Shown here in pieces: positions 1 to 8,866 of a stretch of 34,661 bases of DNA (within the stretch, counting starts at the first letter, position 1; every line of letters starts with the position of its first letter). The notes beneath the pieces were generated by a model. The model searched no databases, was not told the origin of the DNA, and worked only from the letters and a program-made list of their open reading frames with translations. Origin of the DNA: a virus; IMG/VR virus record IMGVR_UViG_3300019776_001120, positions 1 through 34,661 of that record. One strand, written 5' to 3'. A program made the position numbers and the translations under genes.

Positions 1-12
1 AATGGTAGCAAT

Positions 13-336
13 ATGAGCGTAAGCATAAATCAGAAAGACTTTATTAAGGCACTGCAACCGCCAAAAATGAAGCGTGGGAACATTCCAAAAACGACGGAAA
101 TACGTGGAACAAAAGCTGGAACATTATTTGTCACTGCCCCAGCGCATGAAACAAAGCTCAAAGGCGAAGGCTCGTTTCCCTATCATGTTGTTGTGGATGC
201 ACGGCTGTTACACGCAATGATGCTGAAACTTCCAAAATCAGAAATGATGGAAATTGATAGATTGGACAACAAACTCATATTCAGAATCGGCGGCTTCTCT
301 TTGCAATATACTGCCTTGGAAATTCGCAGTGCCTAA
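13..336 (+). CDS. Small protein resembling a single domain of the DNA polymerase III beta sliding clamp
   Basis: This 107-residue protein is not named with certainty. Its pattern follows domain 1 of bacterial beta clamps: an N-terminal strand and helix (IKALQPP, residues 12-18), a central strand pair (GTLFVTAP), then VVVDARLLHAMMLKLP (about 59-74), which corresponds to the clamp's 'valpar.f...l+.LP' helix, and finally two strands ending in FSLQYTALEI. Full clamps have three such domains in about 370 residues; only one is present here. It ends just before a bidirectional terminator, and if the window is circular it follows the DUF488-like gene by 12 bases in one operon. No strong ribosome site is visible in the 12 bases available. 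The fold assignment is inference from pattern; function as a clamp, clamp inhibitor or unrelated protein is undetermined. Confidence 0.6.
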   Translation: MSVSINQKDFIKALQPPKMKRGNIPKTTEIRGTKAGTLFVTAPAHETKLKGEGSFPYHVVVDARLLHAMMLKLPKSEMMEIDRLDNKLIFRIGGFSLQYTALEIRSA

Positions 337-349
337 TTTTAGGCAATAA

Positions 350-383
350 AAAAAGCCCCGAACCTTTCGGAACGGGGCTTTTT
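350..383. terminator. Bidirectional intrinsic terminator between convergent blocks
   Basis: An 11-bp stem (AAAAAGCCCCG at 350-360 with CGGGGCTTTTT at 373-383) has T-runs on both strands. It ends plus-strand transcription after the clamp-like gene and minus-strand late transcription after the gene ending at 471. Two further inverted repeats lie on its late-operon side, at about 384-412 (GCGGA / TCCGC arms with ATGATA / TATCAT) and 422-437 (GGGTTT / AAACCC), so late messages end in a cluster of hairpins. Confidence 0.85.
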
Positions 384-470
384 GCGGAGGGATGATAGTA
401 TCATTCCGCACTTGATGATTGGGGTTTTGAAAAACCCTGATGTGTTTGCCTTTTCGCATTTGAACCTCCT

Positions 471-752
471 TTAGGTATGAAAACCTCGCACAACCAGATT
501 GACGCTTGTTTCAGCAGTGCCGCCAATAACCTGTCCTTTCATCCAGCAATTTGATAGGTGCAAATTTTTTGGCTTAGATGTCTGCACCAGCGTGTAACCT
601 TCCAGGTCGAACCATACCGAACCGTTTGGGCTTACCAGCAGCTTGATAGTCGCGCCTGCAAAATTACCCCAGCAATATACCGTAGCCATGCCGCCAGCAT
701 ATTGATGCGATTCTCCGTTGGCATTTGCCGCTGCGTCTTTGAGTAATTCCAT
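471..752 (-). CDS. Hypothetical phage protein, last gene of late operon
   Basis: A 93-residue protein of unrecognised family. The sequence is beta-rich with alternating hydrophobic and polar residues (GGMATVYCWGNFAG, WFDLEGYTLV, TSVNLVVRGF), which suggests a compact beta structure such as a virion-associated or decoration-type protein rather than an enzyme. There is no signal peptide or membrane segment. The ATG is preceded by AAGGA with six-base spacing, and the gene starts 9 bases after the endolysin stop, so it is translated with the lysis genes. Small beta-rich proteins in this position occur in other alphaproteobacterial phages, but no function can be assigned from sequence alone. Confidence 0.7.
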   Translation of the reverse strand: MELLKDAAANANGESHQYAGGMATVYCWGNFAGATIKLLVSPNGSVWFDLEGYTLVQTSKPKNLHLSNCWMKGQVIGGTAETSVNLVVRGFHT

Positions 753-761
753 TGTGAGTCC

Positions 762-1187
762 TTATGATACGAAAAGCATCGCCTCGGCCGCGCGACGGCG
801 GATTAATCCCTTTACCGGCTTTTTGCCCATGCGATGCCAGCGCAGGATTTGTTCTGGCGCATCATCGAAACGAAGCGCATTGAGAACATCAACCAGCGTG
901 GTGTTGGCAAATGCTTTGGGAATGTTGAAAGCCAGTGCAGCGAGTGCTGAAAACTGATTGCTGTTCAGAGCAATCCGCACGGACTTTGTGACTATAGCCT
1001 CTGCTTCGGCAAGGTCTTTGAGGAAGATGGTTTCTGCCTGCGCCGATGTGATGGTGGTGAATTTCTCACCAGGCTTAATGAGATGACCCCAGCCGATTGT
1101 TAGCTTGCCGCCAAGATCAGCGTATGGCTTGAGTTTTAGCCCTTCAAATTCTTTGATAAGGGTGATTGCTTGTGCGTTTGTTTTCAT
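762..1187 (-). CDS. Phage endolysin, GH24 lysozyme (muramidase)
   Basis: This protein cleaves the glycan strands of peptidoglycan at the end of infection. The GH24 catalytic triad is visible with exact spacing, E-x8-D-x5-T, in EGLKLKPYAD followed by LGGKLT, and then IGWGH, the family signature. Length (141 residues) fits single-domain T4-type lysozymes. There is no signal peptide or SAR-like N-terminal membrane segment, so export should need a holin. The chosen ATG lies 4 bases after the upstream stop and places the catalytic Glu near residue 15, as usual for the family. An in-frame ATG at 1217, preceded by AGGGA, would add ten residues and overlap the upstream gene by 26 bases; it cannot be excluded. 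Confidence 0.93.
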   Translation of the reverse strand: MKTNAQAITLIKEFEGLKLKPYADLGGKLTIGWGHLIKPGEKFTTITSAQAETIFLKDLAEAEAIVTKSVRIALNSNQFSALAALAFNIPKAFANTTLVDVLNALRFDDAPEQILRWHRMGKKPVKGLIRRRAAEAMLFVS

Positions 1188-1191
1188 GTGA

Positions 1192-1566
1192 TTAACCTGC
1201 TTTTCTGTGATGTTCATTGCGAATTTCCCTATGAATTTCGCGTGTTTCGCGGATGACTGCGTCCATCTCGTTCCTGCTGTCTTTGAGAATCAGCACCATC
1301 TCGCGCAGCAGCTGCGTTTGGATGTCGAGATTGCTGGTGAGCTTTTCTATGGCGTTTTCCAGCGAGCGGCGCAGATACCAGATTTTCACGCCGTCCTCGT
1401 CGGTGACTGCGTGCCACTCGTGCAGCTCTTGGATTTGCTTTGCCATGTTGTCGATTACGAGATTGCTCTGCGCCCGCACTTTTTCTTTCAAAAAGCCGAA
1501 CACTTCACGCAAAACCAGCAAGGCAAATAGCCCGCCAGCTCCTACTTGTAGGAATTGGTCATCCAT
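1192..1566 (-). CDS. Membrane-anchored coiled-coil protein, possible holin or lysis accessory
   Basis: A 124-residue protein with one N-terminal hydrophobic segment (about residues 8-26, VGAGGLFALLVLREVFGFL) followed by a long charged helical region rich in Glu, Arg and Leu that should form a coiled coil. The ATG has AAGGA six bases upstream. It sits directly before the endolysin, where phages commonly place holins or related membrane lysis proteins. One membrane segment plus a large cytoplasmic or periplasmic coiled coil is not a canonical holin, so an accessory or spanin-like role is also possible. A second candidate holin lies at 19207-19395. Topology and role are inference. Confidence 0.75.
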   Translation of the reverse strand: MDDQFLQVGAGGLFALLVLREVFGFLKEKVRAQSNLVIDNMAKQIQELHEWHAVTDEDGVKIWYLRRSLENAIEKLTSNLDIQTQLLREMVLILKDSRNEMDAVIRETREIHREIRNEHHRKAG

Positions 1567-1586
1567 ATAGTTTCCTTTGGTTTGAG

Positions 1587-3161
1587 TTATGCAAAGTCAG
1601 CGTCAAAGCCGAGAATGTTATCGGTGGTAACAATCACATGGTCTTTGGCAGTGCCGCCAGTAAAGCCATTCACACGCACATACGCACCATTGGCTGAATA
1701 GGATGTGCCCGCGCCAACGATGGCAGATGCAGCACCATTTTTTGCGCCAACGGCAATTTGCTGAATGGCAGGAGTGGTGGTTTGCAGCGCACCTGTGGGA
1801 GCCACACGCATTTCCACGGGGAAAATAACTGCTAAGTCAATTTCAGTGGCAGAGTTAAACCCGCCTTGCAGCCCTTTGCCCAGCTTTTGCCAGAAGCGTT
1901 TGCATTTACTGCGAGTGATTGGCACAGGCTCTTGCTCAAATTGCGTAGCGAACGCGCCCAGCTCAAACTGGAGCTGGCGGATAAGGAAATCCTTGGTGGT
2001 GATTGCACCGCAAGCCATTTGCAGTTCGATTTCAATGCCGTTGCTTGGGTCGCCCATCGAGATATTCTCAAATCTGACAGGCGATTCGCTATTGTTTGGA
2101 ACGCTGATAGCACTGGAAGTTGCAATGACAGTGGTTGCCGTAAAGTTATCAACGGCATTGGCTTTGCGCACGATAACCGTGCAGTTCATAGCCGAGCCGA
2201 TTGCATGAAACAGCGAGCAGGAAAATGAGGCGATTTGGTTGACGAATATTTCAGCATCTTTCGCTTCAATGCGGTGGCGCAGTTTTAAGACACCTGCGCC
2301 AGTCATAGTGACAGTTTCAAACTTCACATATTCCTTGCCAGAAAATGCGCTCTGCGTGAGTTTGCCTGCACTTACAGCCGTGCCGCTGGCTTGCCCTTGG
2401 AAACGGTCAGTCTTGCCGTATGCCCAAGTGTTATTGACCAGCGTAAAATCATTGCGCTCGGCAACCACGCAGTTGCCGTTAGTGATATAATTTTTGTGGT
2501 TGATGGGGGAAATATCGGAAATCAGCGGTTCTTTCATAAAGTTGGTCACGCCGCTGTTGCGGATTTTCCAAGCGATATAAAAGTTCGTGCCGTCCGATGT
2601 TTTAAGCGTCAGCTCATTATCGCCCAGCAAACCCAGCTCTGCGTATGTCACAAATCCTTGCTGGAATATGAACTCAAGGTTTTGCGCGGCATTCGCCTTG
2701 TTCATCTGCAGGAAGAAGCCAGCACTGCCATTGATTAATGCGGATGGTCCAAACAGATTGATGATGTGAGTGGCGTGCGGCGCAGTGCCAAGCCCGATCC
2801 GTGCAAACTGTGGTGTAGACAATGCTTCAATCGTGCTCACCCAGGCAGTGCCTGAATATGAATAGAGCTTGTCTTCGTCCTTAACCCATAGGGTCAGCCC
2901 TTCCTTTGGCACAAGGAACCGCCAAGAAGCATCATACCATGCGATTTGATTGTCCTTGCCAGCCCATGCACCTGTCGCGCCTGTAGCAGGGATATAAACG
3001 TCCCCTGTGGCAGGTGAACCCGGCGGAGCAGTCAGGTCTTTATCAATAACGCCTGTGTTAAGAATCGCATCAATCAGTTTTACGGCATCATTAACCGTAA
3101 CCTCTTTTTGCGATTGGCTTTGTTCGACAAGCGTAATGCCGAGATTGTTGGTGGTTGCCAT
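1587..3161 (-). CDS. Tail fibre / receptor-binding protein with DUF2793 N-terminal domain
   Basis: A 524-residue protein beginning with a DUF2793-type domain (residues about 5-110): SQSQKEVTVNDAVKLIDAIL followed by GDVYIPATGATGAW and IAWYDASWRFLVPKEGLTLWV, a pattern found in alphaproteobacterial phage and GTA fibre proteins. The C-terminal two thirds contain a second module starting near NYITNGNCVVAERNDF, resembling the beta-sandwich, carbohydrate-binding-like part of phage fibre proteins that begin with 'NG.f...R'. It lies just downstream of the tail-tip megatron, as expected for a fibre attached to the tip, and likely determines host binding. The start follows the megatron stop by 12 bases. 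Domain I is confident; the sugar-binding role of the C-terminus is inference. Confidence 0.85.
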   Translation of the reverse strand: MATTNNLGITLVEQSQSQKEVTVNDAVKLIDAILNTGVIDKDLTAPPGSPATGDVYIPATGATGAWAGKDNQIAWYDASWRFLVPKEGLTLWVKDEDKLYSYSGTAWVSTIEALSTPQFARIGLGTAPHATHIINLFGPSALINGSAGFFLQMNKANAAQNLEFIFQQGFVTYAELGLLGDNELTLKTSDGTNFYIAWKIRNSGVTNFMKEPLISDISPINHKNYITNGNCVVAERNDFTLVNNTWAYGKTDRFQGQASGTAVSAGKLTQSAFSGKEYVKFETVTMTGAGVLKLRHRIEAKDAEIFVNQIASFSCSLFHAIGSAMNCTVIVRKANAVDNFTATTVIATSSAISVPNNSESPVRFENISMGDPSNGIEIELQMACGAITTKDFLIRQLQFELGAFATQFEQEPVPITRSKCKRFWQKLGKGLQGGFNSATEIDLAVIFPVEMRVAPTGALQTTTPAIQQIAVGAKNGAASAIVGAGTSYSANGAYVRVNGFTGGTAKDHVIVTTDNILGFDADFA

Positions 3162-3173
3162 TGGATAACCTGA

Positions 3174-6100
3174 TTAAGAAATTGTTGCCTGACCAGAAAC
3201 GCCGCGCCCGATGATGGCCGATATTTGGTAAACCTTGACCACGAAGCTGCTTTGCACCGCGCCAAAATCTGCCACCTGCTGCGCGGCGGTATAGACCAGC
3301 GAAGGTGTGGTGATGCCTTCCACCGTGCGCACGACGGTCAAGCCGTTCATAATTTGCACATGGTAAAGCTCGCTTTGTTCTGAAAGTGGCACATCCACGC
3401 CATCGCGCCATTCTCCGCCAAGGCGTGTCCGACGCAGCCACGTTATCGTCCAGTCATTCGCAGCTGGAAGATTGCGTGTGCCTTTGATATTCACGGGTGA
3501 ATATGGGCGAAGGGTTTTGCCCGTATAGGTGAATACCTGCTCGACAGTGGTTGCTAGGCTTCCGCCAACAGAAACAGGCTTGTAATGCCTTGCCAGCCCT
3601 ATGATGCTGTTTTGCACTGCCACACGCACCAGATTGGACGAAAGCAGCACAAATCGCTCTGCAAGGGCATGAGTGTCTACCTCATGTTCAGTGCCAAGCC
3701 TGCCGCGAAGCAATTTTGACAGGCGGTATTTTTTATCCGCCAGAAGCTGTGCGTTTTGAAACTGGATGACTTCGTTTCCGAGAATAGCAACGTTGCCGCC
3801 ATTGAGAACACCCAGCTCACTTATGCTTGAAAGTGTGCCAAACTGGAGCAATACATCAACGGTATTGGCATAATCCCAGCTATTTGAGGAATATGGAGCA
3901 AGAAGCGTTAACGCACCGCCTACCGTATGCTCTGTATCGGTAGAGGACATAACGGCAAAAGTATTGCCGCCGGCTTGCCCGCCATCATCGGAGCGGTAGA
4001 TAACCGAGCCTTCCCAGTTTTCACCTTGAGAAACAGTGGCTGCACGTAAAATACCAACGCCTTCCGTATCGTTCGGCAAGGCTGGCAAGTCCAGCAGCTC
4101 AAGGCGCGTATTGGGAATGATTGTTCCAGGCTGCGCGATTGGCGGAGTTTCACCAGGCGGAGTGTAGAAGTCATAGGTGGATACGTCTTCTGCAACCGCA
4201 GTCACTTCCATTAAGCCTGTGCGCTCAATTTTTGTGGTGCTAACCCGCATCACATAGTTCACGCCGTCGATCGCTAGGGTGAGAATGTCAGTTGGTTCAA
4301 TCAGGCAATACTTGGCAGGTAATGTGAATTTGAAGCCCACCCTAGACACCCACGCATTATAAAGCGTGATGTCTGCTACCGTTTTTGCATATTGGTCTGT
4401 GGATACCACCGGCACGTTGATGCCAACAGAATCAACGGCGTTAACCGTTTGCCGCTGCGACATCTGCGTACCAGGGTCATAGTTTGCAGTGCGGCTGATA
4501 TAGGTGATGTTCACCTGTTGCGGTAAATCCAGCTCCTGCTTGCGGGTGATTTCAACTTCCTCACGGATGCTGCCACCGCTGCTATTGGTCACCAGCTCGT
4601 CTTGCGTGATATTGGCAATGGACTGACCACCGCGCGGCACAAACTTAATGATGCCGTCCGTTTCTACCGCATCGAAATTGAACATGGATTGCAGCTGCTC
4701 GATGCGTTCGCGGCAACTCAGCACCTGCAAAATCACATAGCCATCAAGCTGTTGCGTGAGGCGTGTGACGTCAAAATCCGTATCTTCGAGCCCAGCCTTT
4801 TTTAGCAATACGGCGATAACCGCGCCTAAAGTGGACGTACCTAGCTTGCCGTTGACCCAGTGGCCTGTTTTCCAAAGCTGCCAATCAGCCCAGAAATTTG
4901 ACAAGTCAGGCCAGAATGGGAAAGGTCTTGCGTCCCACGTCCAGATAAACCGACGTTGCACCAGATCCGTGTTGCCAGATAGCAGCCTGCGAGTTTCAAG
5001 AAAATCCAGCGAAGCGTTAAGCGCAGTACGTTGCGCCATAAAATCCACTCTGCCTTTGGAGGCGCGAGGAAAATAGGATTCGATCGATGTCGGGTCATAA
5101 AACACATTAGGCTGATTGGTGCAGCCGTCCACACTTGGAAAGCCCATCTCGGTAAACCAGATAGGCTTCATTTTCACAGTCCAAGCGGTTGTTACCGCAT
5201 TGGGGTTGGTGTGTGTGTGCTTCCACCAGTATTCAACGTTTTTCCAAGCATAGACTTGGTTTGCGTAATTGGTTTGTCCAGTTCGGTTGACGGAATCGGT
5301 GAAATAATAATCCCAGCCTTCGCCTTTTTCCCAGTATTGCTTCACCACATCTTCGGTGATTTGGGTTTGCGGCAAATCGGGTGTGAGCGGGAAATAACAA
5401 TCAATGCCGACAAAATCGATATTGGATGATGCCCAAAGCGGGTCGAGATTAAACCAGCCACCTTGTGAATGGTATTCGCTCCAATCCGCCGCATAGCTGA
5501 CTTTTACGCCAGCACCGACAGCAGTTTTCACAGATGCAGCAAGACTTACAAGCTGCGATACCGCTGGATAGCTTCCTGCCGAAGGGGTGAAGCTCGTCAT
5601 GCCGATCAGCTCGGAGCCAATCAAAAAAGCGTCGATGTTATTCTTGAGGTAAACACCGCCGATATTGAGGTTGGCGTACCAGTTGATGAAAGCATTATAG
5701 CCATTGGTTTTGGTGAACCAGTTGTTGCAATCGGTCGCATTGGCTGGAGCGATTCGCCCACGCCAAGGTTTTGGAGTTGGGGTAATCTGGTCAACAAAGA
5801 CCATCGGATAAAACAGGACTTTGATGCCGAGAGCTTTCAGCTTCACGCATAAATCCAATACGGATTTGTCCGAAGGTGTCCCGCCGTATGTTGGCGAGCC
5901 GTCGCCAAATTGCAGCACCTGTTGTGCCGTGGCGCGGGTTAGACCAGCAACCGCCCAGTCAACGGGTGTGAAAGTGGTGGTGCTGGCTGGGTTTTCAACT
6001 TTTGGAATGATGGTGCAAGTGCCCGCATCCGTAGATGTCGCAAACCAGCTGACAACAAGGGCAACCCATTCCAGATTTGGAAAGGTCTTAAGCAGCTGGT

Positions 6101-6944
6101 CAACCGCCACGTTGACGTTAGCAGTTGCTTCAAAATTGTGCATATTGAGCGGAACTTGCGGCCCACTCGCCACCACTTGCGCACCAGCAATTTCAGTGTT
6201 TTGCTTATAGACGATGGACGGTGAATAGACGAACTCACCCGCCCCAGGAATCATGACCACGTCTTTGATTTTGTCTTCAACGGCTGGATAAAACCGCACA
6301 TTGCGCTTCACTTCAAAAGTGAAATTGGGAATGCGATTGCCAAAGGCTGCCAGCGGAAAATCTTGTATAACAATATAAGCCGTGCCACGATAAGCAGGCA
6401 CATTGCCGGCACCTTCAAACCCTTCCATGATAGGGTCAGGCAGTTGTGATTCAGTGCCAAGATATACGTTGTATTTGCCTTGGCTTGCCTGCAACAGGCT
6501 GTCATCTAAAATCTTGGCATCGGCATAAACGCGCACAACTTCGTCAATCGGCCCTTCGCTAATTGAAATCGCAAGGGTGGCAAAGTATTCATAGGAAACT
6601 TGTGATTGCGATGTTTTGCCGCCACCGCCGCCGCCACCTTTGCCGCCGCGCTGCGAGGTCGTGGTTGTGGTTTCAACGCGCACTTCTTTTATCGGCCGCG
6701 CCCAGATGACATTGCCAGCCAGCCGAGCTTGCCCGTAAACCTCTGGAATGACTTTTCCGTAGTTGGAGGTTTGAACGCGCAGATCAGATAAACGCGGCCC
6801 TTCAACGGTTGGCAGGCGCACAGTTTGCCCGCCGCCGAACATCCCGCCAATAGCAGAACCGAGGCTAAATCCAATAGCCGCGCCTTGCGGCCCGCCAACG
6901 ATGAATCCACCGACAGCGCCAATAACAGGTAATACGCCGCTCAT
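3174..6944 (-). CDS. GTA-type TIM-barrel tail-tip protein ('megatron', host-specificity protein)
   Basis: A 1256-residue central tail-tip protein equivalent to phage lambda gpJ and to the large tail-tip protein of alphaproteobacterial gene transfer agents. It starts with a glycine-rich hydrophobic stretch (VIGAVGGFIVGGPQGAAIG), then a conserved N-terminal tail domain (YGKVIPEVYGQARLAGNVIWA), with a poly-Gly linker near residue 105. A glycosidase-like TIM-barrel section follows (about 280-720), with DAFLIGSELIGM, VKVSYAADWSEYH and IDFVGIDCYFPL typical of the GTA_TIM family. The remainder matches phage tail-type repeats and ends in fibronectin-like strands. Its ATG overlaps the peptidase stop by four bases (ATGA). 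It probably forms the cell-puncturing tip and may act on the cell wall. Confidence 0.93.
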   Translation of the reverse strand: MSGVLPVIGAVGGFIVGGPQGAAIGFSLGSAIGGMFGGGQTVRLPTVEGPRLSDLRVQTSNYGKVIPEVYGQARLAGNVIWARPIKEVRVETTTTTSQRGGKGGGGGGGKTSQSQVSYEYFATLAISISEGPIDEVVRVYADAKILDDSLLQASQGKYNVYLGTESQLPDPIMEGFEGAGNVPAYRGTAYIVIQDFPLAAFGNRIPNFTFEVKRNVRFYPAVEDKIKDVVMIPGAGEFVYSPSIVYKQNTEIAGAQVVASGPQVPLNMHNFEATANVNVAVDQLLKTFPNLEWVALVVSWFATSTDAGTCTIIPKVENPASTTTFTPVDWAVAGLTRATAQQVLQFGDGSPTYGGTPSDKSVLDLCVKLKALGIKVLFYPMVFVDQITPTPKPWRGRIAPANATDCNNWFTKTNGYNAFINWYANLNIGGVYLKNNIDAFLIGSELIGMTSFTPSAGSYPAVSQLVSLAASVKTAVGAGVKVSYAADWSEYHSQGGWFNLDPLWASSNIDFVGIDCYFPLTPDLPQTQITEDVVKQYWEKGEGWDYYFTDSVNRTGQTNYANQVYAWKNVEYWWKHTHTNPNAVTTAWTVKMKPIWFTEMGFPSVDGCTNQPNVFYDPTSIESYFPRASKGRVDFMAQRTALNASLDFLETRRLLSGNTDLVQRRFIWTWDARPFPFWPDLSNFWADWQLWKTGHWVNGKLGTSTLGAVIAVLLKKAGLEDTDFDVTRLTQQLDGYVILQVLSCRERIEQLQSMFNFDAVETDGIIKFVPRGGQSIANITQDELVTNSSGGSIREEVEITRKQELDLPQQVNITYISRTANYDPGTQMSQRQTVNAVDSVGINVPVVSTDQYAKTVADITLYNAWVSRVGFKFTLPAKYCLIEPTDILTLAIDGVNYVMRVSTTKIERTGLMEVTAVAEDVSTYDFYTPPGETPPIAQPGTIIPNTRLELLDLPALPNDTEGVGILRAATVSQGENWEGSVIYRSDDGGQAGGNTFAVMSSTDTEHTVGGALTLLAPYSSNSWDYANTVDVLLQFGTLSSISELGVLNGGNVAILGNEVIQFQNAQLLADKKYRLSKLLRGRLGTEHEVDTHALAERFVLLSSNLVRVAVQNSIIGLARHYKPVSVGGSLATTVEQVFTYTGKTLRPYSPVNIKGTRNLPAANDWTITWLRRTRLGGEWRDGVDVPLSEQSELYHVQIMNGLTVVRTVEGITTPSLVYTAAQQVADFGAVQSSFVVKVYQISAIIGRGVSGQATIS

Positions 6945-7414
6945 TGTGCTTCGTAGGTGATTAGTTGTTCAGGTTTGAAGCGGTATGCCTGCACCAGCAT
7001 GGACATCCAGCCTTCATTCAGGCGGTGCTCAATGACAAATTCAGAATTGGAATAGCAGTGCAAAATGCCTAGCGTACCGTCGGCGCGGTCAGTGATAAAA
7101 CCAACGTGTTGAGGTTGTTGCTGAAATCGGAATAGCGCAATGTCTCCGGGCGCGATTTCACTGAGCAGGATGCTTTGCAGATGTTCATCCAACATGGCTT
7201 TCAGCCTGACGCCATCGGGTAATGGTGAATAATTGGTGTCATCATGTGCGCTTAAACGCCCGCCGTTTCCGTCGGAAAGATTCAGCTCATCAATCACGCC
7301 GACAATCAGTCCGATGCAATCCACGCCCGCGCCTTTGACACGACCTTGATGGTGAAAGGGTGTACGAAGCCAGCTACGCGCGGTGCGGATTATATCTTGT
7401 GTGGTGATCTGCAT
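6941..7414 (-). CDS. NlpC/P60-family tail peptidase
   Basis: A 157-residue cell-wall peptidase carried on the tail tip, similar to the NlpC/P60 peptidase of gene transfer agents. The cysteine-peptidase triad is visible: Cys33 in VDCIGLI, His103 in PQHVGFIT and His119 in ILHCYSN. The N-terminal ARSWLRTPFHHQGR segment is also typical of the phage NlpC subfamily. It probably cuts peptide crosslinks to allow DNA passage through the wall. It is translationally coupled on both sides: its ATG lies two bases after the DUF2163 stop and its stop overlaps the megatron start. Confidence 0.95.
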   Translation of the reverse strand: MQITTQDIIRTARSWLRTPFHHQGRVKGAGVDCIGLIVGVIDELNLSDGNGGRLSAHDDTNYSPLPDGVRLKAMLDEHLQSILLSEIAPGDIALFRFQQQPQHVGFITDRADGTLGILHCYSNSEFVIEHRLNEGWMSMLVQAYRFKPEQLITYEAQ

Positions 7415-7416
7415 GG

Positions 7417-8259
7417 TTACATCGTTCCTGAGGTTTTCATTATCGCGTCGGTTCCCGGAACATGGGGCTCGCCACGAAAATTATTCACGTTGTTAAATTT
7501 GGTTTTGCAGGTGGAGAAAATCTTGTCGCAGCCTGCCACCGCTTTGAAGGTATCGCCCACTTGCAGCGCATAAGGCATTGGAAGTGCGAGTACTATTTGC
7601 TTGTTTGAGAATTCTTTGATTTCTCGTTTCAATCCAGCATTGGCGCCAGTGAGCCACTGAATTTCTCCGCCCGTGAAATATCCAGCCGCTTGAGTTAGAG
7701 CGTTTGCAGTAAAAATGCTGCCACTGGTCACCACGTTGATAGTTGCATTGAATGAGAAGCTGGTAAGATTAACGTTGCAGCGGGAATCACCCAAAATTGC
7801 ACGGCATGACGGGCTACAAAGCTGCCCCTGATGCTGCTGCAAGGCTTCTGATATTCCCCTTAGCTCGGCAACAAAGGTGTCTTTCTGCAGGCGAACTTCG
7901 CCAAGTTTCCCGCGCTTCAACCACATCCGCCCTTGTGAAATATCCTGATAATTAACAAGGAAAATTTCAACTTCGGCATAGTCATAAACTCCTGCCATAA
8001 GGTCAGGTGCAGTGATATAGCCAGTTTGTAGCACCCCTTGCACATCAAGGTTATCGACGGAAAAGTCGTCTTTTGATTCAATGCTGGAAGGCGTAAATCC
8101 GACAATGCTGAGATAGGTGTTGCCACCAAAAACAATATCCTTGTCGCAATCGGTGTAGGTTTTTATCACACCATCGGTGCGAATGATTTTCCAGCACGTC
8201 GCAAGCGTGGTGACATCGCCCTGCAAATGCAGGTTAAAACTGGGGCTGACGCTGCGCAT
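7417..8259 (-). CDS. Tail-tip hub protein, DUF2163 (phage_BR0599 family)
   Basis: A 280-residue minor tail protein matching the DUF2163 family found next to DUF2460 and NlpC genes in GTA-like tails. Family hallmarks are the N-terminal TLATCWKIIRTDG, the middle LCSPSCRAILGDSRCNV and the C-terminal GCDKIFSTCKTKFNN ending in a HVPG segment. The cysteines recall the Fe-S cluster-binding tail-tip protein L of lambda, so metal or Fe-S binding is likely, although no cluster can be proved here. It should form a ring linking the distal tail protein to the megatron. Its ATG shares a base with the DUF2460 stop (TAATG), which indicates coupled translation. Confidence 0.92.
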   Translation of the reverse strand: MRSVSPSFNLHLQGDVTTLATCWKIIRTDGVIKTYTDCDKDIVFGGNTYLSIVGFTPSSIESKDDFSVDNLDVQGVLQTGYITAPDLMAGVYDYAEVEIFLVNYQDISQGRMWLKRGKLGEVRLQKDTFVAELRGISEALQQHQGQLCSPSCRAILGDSRCNVNLTSFSFNATINVVTSGSIFTANALTQAAGYFTGGEIQWLTGANAGLKREIKEFSNKQIVLALPMPYALQVGDTFKAVAGCDKIFSTCKTKFNNVNNFRGEPHVPGTDAIMKTSGTM

Positions 8260-8858
8260 TATTTCAATTCGATAAGAGTTATGCTTTCCCAGCTGCGAGT
8301 GCCAAAATCATCAATGCTGGGGTCGAGATAATCAGTGTCAAAACGCACTGGAACATCAAATTCAAAATCCGCCGTGACAATGACGGTATTGCCTACTGGA
8401 GCGGTAAAAGTGATGATGCCAGTGGTGTAATCCAGCGTGAACCCGCTGCTTTGGAGAACGCCGTTGAGATACACTTTGAACGTGCCGTTATTCACTGGCT
8501 TGGTGATGGTGCGAACTTCCGTCACTGCACCGCTGGTGTATTTTTTTACCAGTTGGAATTGCGTAAGAACGCCGTTGCCTGTGCCGAGATTCTGCGCTGC
8601 ACCTTGATAATCCGTCCAATCTTTGAAGCGGAAGCCGTGCGCCTTGCCCCGCCGCGCGCGGAAAAATGCTATGAGGTCATCAAGCTGCGCAGGTGTTTTC
8701 ACGCCATGAGCAACACTGTAACGAGCGCGGGCTTGGCTCCAGTTGCTATTGCGCTGCTCTTTGCCGCTGACTAGCTCGGTAACATCGGTGGAATATTCTG
8801 GCCCACCGCGTGAACCGTAAGAAATATCACTGGGAAATTGAACTTCAATAAAACTCAT
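8259..8858 (-). CDS. Distal tail protein, DUF2460 family
   Basis: A 199-residue protein of the DUF2460 family (GTA distal-tail type). The diagnostic N-terminus is present: FPSDISYGSRGGPEYSTDV, then NSNWSQARARYSVAHGVKT and FFRARRGKAHGFRFKDWTD. In gene transfer agents this protein forms the ring at the end of the tail tube that carries the hub. It is placed exactly before the DUF2163 gene, with a one-base overlap, as in other alphaproteobacterial systems. Length is close to the family norm. Confidence 0.95.
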   Translation of the reverse strand: MSFIEVQFPSDISYGSRGGPEYSTDVTELVSGKEQRNSNWSQARARYSVAHGVKTPAQLDDLIAFFRARRGKAHGFRFKDWTDYQGAAQNLGTGNGVLTQFQLVKKYTSGAVTEVRTITKPVNNGTFKVYLNGVLQSSGFTLDYTTGIITFTAPVGNTVIVTADFEFDVPVRFDTDYLDPSIDDFGTRSWESITLIELK

Positions 8859-8866
8859 GGGGATTC

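Noticed and set aside
238-459. A 73-residue minus-strand frame over the terminator
   Set aside because: It runs through the bidirectional terminator hairpin and is antisense to the clamp-like gene.
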